Shown here: positions 38,822 through 50,100 of the stretch, one piece after another | How positions within the stretch are numbered: position 1 is the stretch's first letter | How the letters are laid out: each line of letters opens with the position of its first letter | DNA from: Chaetorhynchus papuensis | Lineage: Eukaryota > Chordata > Aves > Passeriformes > Rhipiduridae | Assembly: GCA_013396525.1 (NCBI GenBank) | Contig: VWYX01000346.1 | Coordinates: forward strand, 632,244-696,243 | Length of the DNA: 64,000 nt | Reading direction: 5' to 3' | Notes under the pieces: generated by a model | The model's input: only the letters and a program-made list of their open reading frames with translations | What the model was told of the DNA's origin: nothing | Databases searched by the model: none | Translations under genes and position numbers: made by a program

Positions 38822-41800
38822 CACAAACAGGTAACATCACCCCAGGAATGTACACAGGCATTGCACTGCTTTGCAAAACAGGCCTTCAATTGCCTATGAG
38901 GCATGACTGAAACAGCAACTGAATTTCCTGCCACTGATGTGAAACCAAGATAGATGATGTTAAAATCTTGCTTTTTCTCAGTTGTTGCCATACTGAAATT
39001 AAGAATGTATCAGTCAAAATGAGGTCCAAAATCTGCATCTGGGATTCTCACAGACATTTAGAGCCAGCTTACTTAAATTAGAGCAGGGCTAGAAATTCCT
39101 AATTAACATATATTTTCTGAAAAAAATCCAGTTTTCTAAAAGCTAGTGCACAAACTTCGCCGAAATTAAAATCCTTGTTATTTTTTTTCAAGAAAATCCT
39201 TGAAAGAAACTTCCAGAAAAATTACTTGTTCTTAAACAAGTAAGCATTTAAATTCATATTGCAGTTCAAAGTTCAAACATAGACTTCACCCTCAAACTAT
39301 TTAGAGATTCTGAACAAAAATAGAATTACGTAAATAACACCTTCCCAAAAAGTAAATAAAATAGTAATATACGGAGAGGAATCTGTCTGTTTAGCAAAAC
39401 TTTCCCACAGTCAGCTGGGCTGCCTTGGCTCAGCTGATGGCAGGCAGGGTGGGAGCCGTCGGAGCAGATGTGGATGTCTGGCAGCGGAGTGAAACAGGCA
39501 CTTCCAGGACATGATATGCCTTATCCCAGAGCAGGTGTCTAAAATAGATCAGACACATTGCAGCTCCTAAAATACCTGCTCCTTTTCAACTCTGGAGCAA
39601 GCCTGGGTGGCAGGCTCTGACGAAGGAATCTGCATGGTGTAGGGGTTGTCCTTAAAGGCAGGTGGGGCAGATTCCAGCCAGGAATGAGATGGCTCTTCAT
39701 ATCCAAGCCACTGCAGTGCCATGTGGCTGTACCAGAAACAGGACAAACTCCACACCAAAGGCAGGGGAAAATTTGCTCTGCTAATCTGTTTTATGTTTGG
39801 TCTCAATGTATTGATAATCTCTAACATTTGAAGTGAACATATGAATTATGATATTAATAATTCATAGTATCAAACTATTATAGTACCTTAAGATAGCCAC
39901 TGTCTCGTATTTCCCTGCCTCTGGAAATACCTCCCCAGGGACCATTTGAGGCATCCCACTGCCAGCACACAGTCTCCCTGAGATTGGCTGCTGTACCCAA
40001 GCGTTCCTCCTCCTCCGTAGTTTCCAGCCGACGAGCTGAGTTACCATTTATTAGTCCCCTGGTACCTGGTCCTCCACCTTGCTCTGCTAGATACAATTTG
40101 ATTGCTGCTGCTTCAGCCCTCTGGGTCATCTGATTACCACCCCACCATCTGCCCCCCGACCAACAAAACCTCATAAGTTTGTGTCAACACCAATTTAATT
40201 AGCACCCTCACATACTGAGGTGATAACTGAAGGGCTGACCCCAGAACACGCTTTCTTGAAATCAGACATAATAAAAAGAATACCCAAGCTGTTGGACTCT
40301 TTTTCCTAAACTGTAGCTTAAAAGTATTCTAGTCTTTAGACAGTTCCTGACAAATTATGCCTTGTCATGCTAAAAGAATAAATTTATGAATTGTTCTTTT
40401 TAAAACCACATTGCATATAAATTACCTCAGTATTATGCAGGATTATACTGGCAAAATTCTGTGTTTGCTGTGTGTATTTATGCATTAAACAGGTATTTTC
40501 CTATAGAAATCTTCCAGTATTGCAGTAGGACACAAAAGTATTGTAGTACCGATTACTAATACCTCGCCAACCATCTCAGTATATCGAGATCATAATTATT
40601 TACCATTCAGCCTCCATAGCAACACTGAATGTAAATATGTTTCGTAATATTCTTATAAATGGAGATTAAGGCTTTGCACATTCCAGCTGCAAACATGCCA
40701 GGAGAAGAAACAGGGTCTCCATCTGCTATTGTGTTTGATCAGTTGTCTGAAAAAAACCCAAACACCAATTTAAAGGAATATTGCATCAAAGAAAAGGGAT
40801 TTTATTCTTTTAAAAAATTCAAGGTTTTGGTCAGCTTCTGGTACTCTCCTAATGTGTTTGGAGCTGCTGCCGGGCAGGATAACAGCATCGATTTCTCTGG
40901 TTTTGCTGCAATTGCTGCTTTGTCCAAGCATATTAATTGCCAGGATCAGTGTGGTACTGTCAGATTTCTGTCCGGGGTGTCCCCTGCAATGCCACACCTA
41001 CCCTGCAGAGCCAGGCACTGCCAGTGCTCACCGTCAGCTGCTCACAGCAGCAAAGGCAGCCCCACAGAAATGCTGAATTAGCATGGGAGGTGGGAAGTGC
41101 TGAGTGCACTGAGAACAAACACTCATCCATCACCCCATACGTCCAGCGAGGAGCGCCAGGCTCGCTGCTTCCTGATTTATGTATTCTGCCCTCGGTGTTT
41201 TAACAAACAGCAGCATCACGTTAAGATATTTTACAAACCTTCCCAGCCCACCAGCATTATGTGAGTTTTGGCTCCTTTGTGGAGGTGGCGGGAGGCTGTA
41301 CTTTTAATGAGTTTCCCTGCGACTTCTGTCAGGAGCAGGGAATTCCCTGCACGAGGGAAACAGAAGAATGCAAAAGAGAAATTAGTTGCTAGCAAGAAAA
41401 AAAGTAGCATAAGGAAAGGTATGCTACTGGGGCCTGTTTCTCTTCTCCTTCCCAGCAGCTCTGTGCCAGGTTAACCCTTGCAGGCTCAGATGAGATACTC
41501 CTGATGCAAAGGGGTATAAAGGAGCTCGCAAGTAGGTTCTTGTTTCTCTCTCCCCTAAGCTGAGTCTTTGCATAACAAAGCAAGTGCTTGGTTCGGCAGT
41601 GTGAGCAGTACCTGTGTACTTCCTAAAAGTAATTAAGAACCCAATTTAAGAACAATCAAACAGGCTCTGCCAGTCCTCAGGAGGCAATGATGTTTAAGCA
41701 TGTACAGGCAAGATAATTGCTTCCCGTCACATTCCGGGGATGGAATCAATAGTTCCGGATATTTGCCTTGACTGACAAAATCAAGAATGAAGCCTAACAT

Positions 41801-42721
41801 ATCCCGTCCCAACATCGGGAAAACTGACTTGTCTTGCAGGCACCAGGAGGGGTGAGTGCAGGCAGGAGAAGCACAACGTTGTCACACTTTAGGCCATTCT
41901 CTCTTCTTACCCTCTTCTGTGAATATTATGAGCCAGATTAGGAAGAATGAATACTCCTGTTCACACATTTTCCCTGTCCTTTGGCCAACTGCACCCGGAT
42001 GCTCCCTGCTTCCCTCTAAGCACTGCTAGTAGTGGTGTGTCTGATTCAGAAGCTGCAAGTGAGGAACAATCTGCAGCCACTGTGCTTACACTTCTGCAAA
42101 GAGGACACCTGGAAAGATTGATGCAAATTCAGGTATCAGTGGCTCCCATAGTCCTTTCTAGGCAGGAAGGATGGTCAAAAGAGCTAACAGGCCTTTTCCG
42201 TCTGGAAGATCTATAACCCTGAAAATGGTGCTGAATTGACATCCTAAAATAATACTTTAGGACATTACTGAGCACACCCAAGCAAGTGGAGCAAGGCACA
42301 GATGTGGCACCTTGTCACCACATGCAGTCTCATGCCTGGGAGCCTCCCAGGGAGGTGGCTGTGCCAGCCAGCTGCCTGCAGCCTGCTCAGCACCGTGCCA
42401 GGCACAGCTGAGAAGGTCCCAGCTCTGGAACAGGAGCTCAGCACTTGCTGGGCCACAATCTGCTCCATGTCGAAGACGTGCCTCTTCTCCTACCTTACTC
42501 CATGGGCAGTGTGATGTTTCTGACCTCCCAGAAACAATACCTTGACATGCCTTTGTGAAAACCAGGTATTACAGCATTGGGAGCATTAGAATGAATAGCA
42601 AGACAAGGTAAGTTCCAGGCCTTGTGATGAGAAAGAAAAAGCTATCAGGAAAAGGGGCAGGAACATACTGCTGCTGCTGCTGGGAGCAATAGGACAGCAT
42701 GACACCTTGACCTTGTTAGCA
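38822..42721. other. AT-rich non-coding stretch, no gene seen
   Basis: No recognisable exon. Open frames such as 40659-41081 (140 codons) and 41947-42216 (89 codons) are the longest, and neither shows a domain. A (CTG)n-like run lies at about 42669-42682. Confidence 0.5.
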
Positions 42722-42727
42722 CAGCAC
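42722..42727. other. Left target-site duplication CAGCAC
   Basis: CAGCAC directly precedes the LTR and is repeated exactly at 43142-43147 just after it. A 6-bp duplication is typical of alpha/beta-like (ERVK-type) retroviral integration. Confidence 0.7.
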
Positions 42728-42846
42728 TGTGGACGCTGAAGAGCTTTTAGCAGAGAAATCTTTCAGCTTTCTACACCATTCTGTGAGAGCTCTGCTTTTC
42801 TCACAGAAACTATGAAAAATAGTGCTACAGTTTTTGTAGACCAATT

Positions 42847-42996
42847 NNNNNNNNNNNNNNNNNNNNNNNNNNNNNNNNNNNNNNNNNNNNNNNNNNNNNN
42901 NNNNNNNNNNNNNNNNNNNNNNNNNNNNNNNNNNNNNNNNNNNNNNNNNNNNNNNNNNNNNNNNNNNNNNNNNNNNNNNNNNNNNNNNNNNNNNNN
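42847..42996. other. Assembly gap, 150 N
   Basis: A run of exactly 150 undetermined bases inside the U3 of the solo LTR. GACCAAT occurs on both sides (GTAGACCAATT before, TGACCAATGACC after), so a U3 tandem repeat may have hindered assembly. Translated frames crossing it are artefacts. Confidence 0.97.
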
Positions 42997-43032
42997 TGAC
43001 CAATGACCTTATGCCATCTTTGCAAACTAGGG

Positions 43033-43063
43033 TATATAAGCCTGTCAGTAATTAATTAATAAA
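43033..43063 (+). promoter_or_regulatory. LTR TATA box and poly(A) signal
   Basis: TATATAAG at 43033-43040 and AATAAA at 43058-43063, 18 nt apart, with CCAAT about 33 nt upstream of the TATA box. Transcription would start about 25-30 nt after TATA, so near the hexamer; R would then be very short. These are the LTR's own signals; whether they still work is not known. Confidence 0.6.
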
Positions 43064-43141
43064 TCTAGCTCACTCTCTCTTCATCTTTCTGAACTGGGAC
43101 TTTGTGTTGTTTTTCTCTCCGGCCGCAGTACAACAGCGACA

Positions 43142-43147
43142 CAGCAC
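43142..43147. other. Right target-site duplication CAGCAC
   Basis: Exact copy of 42722-42727 on the other side of the solo LTR. Confidence 0.7.
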
Positions 43148-46100
43148 CTTTCCAAAAATAGGACTAAGGCTGGGGTGGGGAAGACCAAGCTCTCCAGTCT
43201 TGGTCACCCATAATAGTTTCTTGACTCACAGTCCCTTGCAAGAAGAAGTATGTGCTGTCCTTGAGTTTAACCTCCCTACCCAGAGCCTCATGTGCCAGTC
43301 TGCCTGCCCAGGGGATCTGTGATCAGCTGCAGATAGCTGGGCTCCTCGCTCAGAGCCACAGCAACAGGGCTCCTTCCCTGTGCCGTGACCTCTCATGAAC
43401 TTAATGTGCTACACATCAGGTCTGATGCATTAAGATAAGCCCACGTGGTCACTGCATGGCCCGGCACAGTGGTATCTTCTTGGTGGACAAGAGGACACTG
43501 GCATGGCAGGGAACCAGGAGACTGGGTTGGAGCTAGGCAGTCAGCACCTCTGGGGTGACCACAGGAAGAGAAGCAGAGCAGCCGCACCACTGTAGGAAGG
43601 TTTGGTTACTTTCACTTGCTTAAACACTTCTCACCATTGGTCAGGAAATCACACATAGTTCATATATGGGGTAAAAAAGCATCATATCAACTTACGATTT
43701 TATGCAAACTGATAAATAAATTGTGATTGAATGGTAGCATTTCTAATCCCTAAACGGGTAGCATCCCTGCAGTCTGATGTTAGCAAGGCCTTGTACTCAG
43801 CCCAAACCCCATCTGTCATCCTGTCTGTAATTTAGTCTTGCTCAAAAGATGAAACGTCTTTTCAAAATTCATAGCGATTAGGGAAATGGAAATAGCTACA
43901 TCTTTATTCAGCCTCTTTTAATATTTTTCTTTGGCTTTCCGTCCCTCAGCCCCATTCAGAGAGCATAATAACCACTAGGAAAAGCTATTTCAACAAACGT
44001 CTCTTGAATCTCTGGTGCTTGGTTAGGACAGACCTGTGCTATTCCTTTCCCTTCATCCTCTTGTGACCAGATGAAGAGTATGATTTTGCTGTGCTTTTCT
44101 GAAAATGTAGGATTTCACTTGAGCACTTCCAGCCTTGCCCTCTAGACACTTACGTGGGAATTATTTCGACTGAACCATTCTTTGTAATTGAGAAAAAAAG
44201 AAAAAAGTCACTCTTCTTATTTGAGAAGGAAAATGACCTTTTAGCTACAGTGGAGCAGGGATCCTTCCTTTGATCTTACTCCTGGGAATGTTGCAAAATA
44301 ATAATGATAGGATAATCCTATCCATATGATCACATTTTTGTTAGTAGCCTGGGTGGGGCTCTGCATATTCAGCAGTGTTTTGCAGCCATTAATGAGCACT
44401 GATTTTGCTACTTTGGGGGAGAAAAATATGCCTCCCCTCCTCCCACCTGTCAGTACCTGTCATTTTCTAGCTAAGCTCTTCGAACAGTAGTGTGCTTGAT
44501 TCTCTTTCCCTGAAAGCCATCCATCTCCCCCATCAATTGCCTGGTCTCACACTCATGCCATGGTCCTCTCTCCCTGCTTGAACAGCTGTCTCCAGCAAGC
44601 TCCATCTTTCCATTTAGTTTTCTCTGGTGCAGCCTCAGAATGTCTTGATGGCAAGTTTTTGCCAAGGTTGTCCAACCAGCCTGGAGTAAGAGTAGACACA
44701 GACCTTGACTCTGCTGTCCTCAAGGTCCTGCTTTTATTATTAGACTTTGCTCACTGTTTGGCTACCATGTTTGAAACCCAATGTTTGAAACCGAAATGCT
44801 AGCTACGCCTCAGCCTTCCTATTACACAAACCAGGTGGAAATCTGCTGATCAGAACTCCCATGTACTTATACCAGGCTAGGATTTCAGCTGGCTGTCTCT
44901 TTGAAACACATCTTTCAGTACTGGATCCTTGCCACACACTTCTGGGGAGGTCAGTCCTTGGGAAAGGTCACTGGCAGCTTCCAACCCACCTATTTTGTTG
45001 CTTCTTGTGCTTCTGAAATCCTGTACTGACAAGGCACTGGAGTACAAAGATAACCTTTGGTCTTCAACCAGTACACTGCAGTGAAACCTTGAGCCAAAGT
45101 GTATCACTGGCTTTTCATGAGGACACCATACACAGTGCAATCCCACCTCAGAGTAATGCAAGTTTAAATATTAAAGAATGCAGCATTTCTTTGAAGATGT
45201 CTGTCACAGTCTGCCACTGTAAAAATCCAGGAACACCCTGCCAGCAGCAGGACAAGACAGATGCCCACTGTGCCTGCCAGTGCTTGTGCAGACTGTGTGC
45301 AGCACAGAGCCCACCTCCGCTCCTCTGGGCTCTCACTCCAGGGAGGTGTGCTGTGTGCCAGGGCAAGCAGTGGGATTTTGCCACATTCCACTTAGCTCTG
45401 TAGCTGAGACAGTTTAGAAAGATCTGGGTCAGGTTCAAAGGAAAAGCACTTTAGCAGTCAAAGCACTCATTTTTTCTCAGGATGAGTTTGTGAAAACAAG
45501 GCATAATACACAGCCAGGAGAATCTCTCACCCTGTCCTCAGCAGAGCTCACGGACCCTGGAAAGAGCACAGCTCCTTATCCTGCTAGGATGCTATGGCTC
45601 TGACCCACAGAGTGCTACAAAAGAGCCCAGAGAGAGCAAAAGAAAGGAATGCAGAGACCAAGTGCTTTCTCCTGTACTACAATACCTCACTGGGTTGCTC
45701 TGTGCCTGTTACTATCGTTTTCTGAGATTTTTTCCTGTTGGTAAAAATGAAGCTGATGTTACAAATTTCCTCACCAGGTCCTTCCACTGGTCAGTCATGC
45801 ATCTGCATTAGCACAGTTTTGTCATCTTTAATGTTATGTTTGCATACCTGGATCCTATGTCCCTTATTTACTCCTGGCTTGACCTCCTTGGTTCTATTCC
45901 CTTTGTATCCAGGATAATCACAAGCATCTGCTTCCCACAGTCAGCAGCTTTTGCGGATTATACAGCTTCTGAGAGAGGGTTGGCCTATTTTATTTTGTCA
46001 ATAGGGAGACAGAGGCTGTGTTTACCACCCGAGCTGATGCAGTGCCCTCTGAGATGTATTCAGGCAAATCTGTGTGTCTCATATTTTTGTACTCTGCTGG

Positions 46101-47759
46101 GTACAGAAATAGAGAGGAAAGAAAATTCTGTGAAGAAAGGACAAAAACTTACTTTGCCTGCTGTTGAAGGTCTGTATCTTAACTTGATACAAAGAAATAA
46201 ATAATAAACTTGGGGTGCTTTGCAGAATAACACTGCATTAGAACTGGGTACTTCAAAATAGCCCAGAAAAAAGGGGGCCAAGACAGTGCTGAGTGATGCT
46301 GGTGGTCTGGAGGGTAACAAGCAAGTGAGGACATGTGGATTGGGATCCCAGTTTTGCAGGTGAAGTCCAGCTCTTGGAAAAAAAAAAGACAAGGGACCTG
46401 AGGGAGTGCTGTGACCCCTGGCTGAGTCAAAGAAAAACCACCTATTTATTCACGACAAATTATCTTCTTTTTCTCTTTTTTTTTTTTTTCCCCTGGAGGA
46501 AATACAAGGTAATTCTGTTGGTAACACTGGAGTTATCTGCAGATTCACTGGTGTGCATGGGCTCAGTATCTTCCCCTGTGTAAGCTGAGGGCTGTGGTAA
46601 TGAAGAGAGCAGTCAGCAGCGTGAGAAAGGTAAGAGTTTGCCTACCAGAAGGTTACAATAGCAGGGAAAAGGAGATTTTCAGAATTCAGGTCCAGGGGTA
46701 ACTGGTTCTGCATATATTTCATAAAAAGGCTTTTAGGTCCTAAGTTGTACTCATTTCTGAGTAGCCCATATTGTCACACCTTACCTTTCATATTTGCTTG
46801 CTTGCCAAGTTATGTTAGTTGTTAAAAAGATCTTGCCTCTAAGGCTTTCTGTGCCCACTATGCTGCTGCCCAAAATGGCAATATTCTCACCTGTCCCTGA
46901 AATGTCAAGATGCATTTTTCTCCTATGGGATAGAAATAATTTCTGAAAATCAGACATTTAAATACTCAGCTAAAGTGAACACCAAATCTTCTATTCCTAT
47001 TTTCATTTTCCATATTGTATTTTTGTATGTAGCATCCACAGACACAGCCCCAAGATATTAAAAGGAGATAGTAGTTAAAGACAGTGTTGTGACCATTACT
47101 TAATGGCAGTTTACATTTCATTTTCATGGAAACTCATTAGTACTGGAGGAATCTTTTAGATCGTCTTCTGAAAGGTTATCCCAAACAATTTATTTTCTGG
47201 TGTCCTAATTGGACAGCTTTTGAATTCCACCCAGCTTTTAAAAGTTGGATTAAACAGCTCAGTAAGACAAACAAGAAGGTAATTTGTATCACCTAATTTT
47301 AGCCGTATGCAAGGCTATCCCACCAAAAAAAGACACACCCTGCCCAAACCCTGCAATCTAATTCTTCAGTGAAATAGTTTAGAAGACTGAACAAAATTTC
47401 TCTAAAAAACCCTTCACAGAATACCTGAAAATAATTTGATGAGCTGCTGAACCACGGTGTTTGTTATCTTTTCTATATTAAATTTGTTTGCACTTGCTGC
47501 CACAGAGTTATATGAGAAATTTTCCACTGGAACAAAGTGTGTCTGAGACACATTACATGGGTTACACTGGTGACATCCTGTCAGCTGGGTCATTGTGTTT
47601 CACAACATAAACTGCAGATGAGCGAGACACAACTTTTAATGCAGTAAGGATTACAGCAAATGACGACATAGATTCCATACGTAGTATGCTACCTTAAAAA
47701 GAAACAATAAAAAAATGGACCATTTCTAAGAATTGAAGTGGCTCTTTCTTTGTAGAAAT
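43148..47759. other. Non-coding stretch, no gene seen
   Basis: About 4.6 kb without a recognisable exon or repeat. The longest frame is 122 codons at 45836-46204 on plus, with no recognised domain. A T-run lies at 46476-46489. Confidence 0.5.
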
Positions 47760-48130
47760 GTTGTAACAGTGAGGTAGACTGGCCTTGGCTGGATGCCATG
47801 TGCCCTCCAAAGCTGCTCTACCCATCCTCTCCCCAGCTGGACAGAATAAAATCAAAGACTCCTGGCTGGAGATAAGGACAGAGATAGAGCACGTACCTGT
47901 TACTTTTGTCACAGGAAAAACAGACTTGACCAGGGGAAATGAATTGAATTTATTACCAATCAGAACAGAGTAGTGTAATGAGAAATAAAACCAAATAATA
48001 AATCACCTATCTCCCCTTCCACCCCGGTTGAACTTCACTCCTGACTCCTCCTCCCCTCCAGCAGCGCAGGGAGATGGGGAATGGGGGCTTTGGACAGTTC
48101 ACAACAAAACCTTGCCATGTTAAACCAATA
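47760..48130 (-). mobile_element. Avian endogenous retrovirus LTR copy (3' part), minus orientation
   Basis: The plus text from about 47760 (TGTTGTAACAG...CTTGGCTGGATGCC) and the blocks 'CAGCTGGACAGAATAAAATC', 'GAGATAAGGACAGAGATAGA', 'GGAAAAACAGACTTGACCAG' and 'GAATTTATTACCAATCAGAA' follow the same order as the fragment at 21.1 kb but extend further. On the minus strand there is an AATAAA (complement at 47949-47954) upstream of the U5 end, consistent with a minus-oriented LTR. The match to the family fades after about 48130, so the U3 boundary is unclear, and no target duplication was found. Family assignment is from memory of avian repeats. Confidence 0.72.
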
Positions 48131-48825
48131 CAAACAGTGCCAAATAATCCAGCCAGACATGCACATGCTGATGTCTCTGTGCCCCTTAACGTGCTCCTCT
48201 CCTCAAGATGCAGATTGAGCATTTAATTTTTTTCATTCTCACCTACTGATGACCCAGACTCAATTCTTGTACACATGCAGATAAGAAACAACAGCGTTGG
48301 TTTTGACAGTTTTGTCCTTCTGAAAACCAAACTGCTGGGGAGAAAGCAAAATTCCACCATTTCCACAGCTGCTCATCACATGTTCCCCCAGCAGGCCCCA
48401 GGGAAGGGCAGAGGGCTACAGTGAAGTACTGCTGACCAAGGGCACAGAATGCAATCTCGCCACTGCAACACAGAACTCAGCACAGATTCATTTGCCCTGC
48501 TGAGGAGAATCCACCATATATAGTGCCAAGACATGACAAAAATGAATGGCTCTGAATGCCTTCCCACTTTGGGAGCCCCTTGCCACATCTCAGGTAGCCT
48601 CGTTCAGTCTCAGGGTGAAGTTCCAGGATGGATTTTTAGTGTCTTTCCCTCCTCCCCAGTAAGCCCCTTATGGGACTGTTATCAGAGATTTTGCAAGAGG
48701 AGCTTTAATTTGAGATGCACTACAGAAATGTCAGATTACATAGCAACTCCCCAATAGAAGATAGTCCTCTTCCTCACCACCTGCAGGAATAGTTTCAAGC
48801 CCAGTAACTTGCTGTTGTTGTCAGC
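48131..48825. other. Non-coding interval between two LTR copies
   Basis: No gene or recognisable retroviral internal region (no primer-binding site, gag or pol text). It may be remaining U3 of the preceding LTR or unique flank. Confidence 0.4.
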
Positions 48826-49417
48826 TGTTGTGGTTTAAGCCCAGCCAGCACCCAAGCCCCACACAGCCGCTCATTCACTCTCCCACCAGTGGGACTGGGG
48901 AGAGAATCAGAAGGGTAAGAACTGGAAAGCTTGTGGGTTGAGGTAAGGAAAGTTTAATAAAGCAAAAGCCACACACAGAAGCAAAGCACAACAAGGAATT
49001 AATTCACTGATTCCCATAGGCAGCCAACTCCAGGAGAGCCCCATCAGGTGTAACAGTGACTTGGGAAGACAAACACCATCACTCCAAACATCCCCCCACT
49101 TTCTCCTTCTTCCCCCCATTTTATATAACTGAGCATGATGTCACATGCTCTGGAATATCCCTTTGGTCAGCTGGGGTCACCTGTCCTGGCTGTGTCTCCT
49201 CCCAACCTCCCAGGCATCCCCAGTCCCCTCACCAGAGTGGCAGCATGAAAGGAGAAAGAAATGGCCTTGGCTCTGTGTAAGCCCTGCTCTTCAGTGAGAA
49301 AAAAAGATCTCTATGTTAGCAACCCTGTGTTCAGCACAAATCCAAAACACAGCCAGCATACCACATCCATACCAGCCACTGCGAAGAAAATTAACTCTAC
49401 CCCAGCCAAAACCAGCA
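48826..49417 (-). mobile_element. Near-complete avian ERV LTR (ERVL-like), minus orientation
   Basis: The LTR reads on minus from TGCTGGTTTTGGCTGGGGTA (at 49417) to ...AACCACAACA (at 48826), about 590 bp, with TG...CA ends. In that direction the order is U3, a TATA-like ATATAAAA (complement of the 'CATTTTATATAACTGAGC' region near 49118-49135), an ATTAAA poly(A)-like signal (complement near 48953-48958), then U5. No internal retroviral sequence flanks it on either side, so it is a solo LTR. The flanking 5 bases differ (TCAGC left, TATTA right), so no target duplication is visible; it may have decayed. The ERVL-like label rests on my memory of common avian LTRs. Confidence 0.78.
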
Positions 49418-49494
49418 TATTATTGCTGACAGAATAAGAAAACAATGTTTGAAAGCAGGAAGTGCCCTCTAACCTGGCATACAGCACTGGTGCA

Positions 49495-50100
49495 AAACCA
49501 CCAAACCCGTCCTGAGCAGCATCCAAAGCAGCATGGCCAGCACACGGAGGTGGTTCTGCCCCTCTGCTCTGCTCTGGTGAGATCCCACCTGGAGTGTTGC
49601 ATCCAGCTCTGGGGTTCCCAGCACTGGAAAGACATGGACCTGTTGAAGCAAGTCCAGCGGAGGGTCACAAAAATGATCAGAGGGCTGGAGCATCTCTCCT
49701 ATGAGAACAGGCTGAGAGAGTTGAGACAGTTCAGCTTGGAGAAGAGAAGGCTCCAGGAAGGCCCCTTCCAGTGCATAAAGGGGGCTTACAACAAGAGAGC
49801 GGGAGAGGGACTTTTTACCAGGGCATGTAGTGATAGGACAAGGGCGAATGGCTTCAAACTGAAAGGGGGCACGTTTTGATTGGATATCAGGAAGAAATTC
49901 TTTCCTGTGAAGGCAATGAGATACTGGAACAAAGTGCCCAGAGAAGCTGTGGATGCCCCAATCCATGGAAGTGTTCAAGGCCAGGTTGGATGGGGCTTTG
50001 AGCAACCTGGTCTAATGAACAGCACACTTGTCTCTGGCAGGGGAGTTGGAACAGGGTCTTCAAGGCCCCTTCCAACCCAAACCATTCTATGACTCTATGA
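49495..50100 (+). mobile_element. CR1 LINE, 5'-truncated, plus orientation, with the ORF2 C-terminus and 3' tail
   Basis: The frame ending at 49879 gives the C-terminal part of the CR1 reverse transcriptase ORF2: a run with RSHLECCIQLWG, then LLKQVQRRVTKMIRGLEHLS, then FSLEKRRLQ and GEGLFTRACSDRTRANGFKL. A stop codon at 49877-49879 cuts the frame just before the last conserved block, which continues in the same frame as LDIRKKFF...YWNKVPREAVDAP; the copy is therefore inactive. The 3' end carries 'GGATGGGGCTTTGAG', 'CCAACCCAAACCATTC' and the tail 'TTCTATGACTCTATGA' at 50085-50100. The endonuclease and most of the RT are missing. It lies 80 bp from the LTR at 48.8-49.4 kb. Confidence 0.95.

Larger units (their letters stand above)
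42728..43141 (+). mobile_element. Solo LTR of an endogenous retrovirus, interrupted by an assembly gap
   Basis: The element starts TGTGGACGCTG and ends CAGCGACA; the ends form an imperfect inverted repeat (TGT...CGCTG). It is flanked by a perfect 6-bp CAGCAC duplication. After the gap the order is CCAAT (43000), TATATAAG (43033-43040), AATAAA (43058-43063) and a T/C-rich U5 with a TTTGTGTTGTTTTTC GT-rich part, which is the order TATA, R with poly(A) signal, U5 of a plus-strand LTR. No primer-binding site or gag follows, so this is a solo LTR left by recombination between the two LTRs. A 150-N gap (42847-42996) replaces part of U3. The exact family is not identified. Confidence 0.82.

Noticed and set aside
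41584..41599. U6 snRNA 5'-end-like 16-mer (GTGCTTGGTTCGGCAG)
   Set aside because: Resembles the U6 start for 16 bases with two mismatches, then diverges completely; no downstream U6 body, no proximal promoter element and no TATA at the right spacing.
41947..42216. 89-codon frame with a Ser/Glu-rich middle, considered as a small exon
   Set aside because: No recognisable homology or splice support; length is within chance.
42716..43025. Open frames crossing the N gap
   Set aside because: The frames stay open only because N codons were not counted as stops; they are artefacts.
45836..46204. 122-codon plus-strand frame with hydrophobic N-terminal part
   Set aside because: No recognisable domain, no splice or poly(A) context, composition like translated non-coding DNA.
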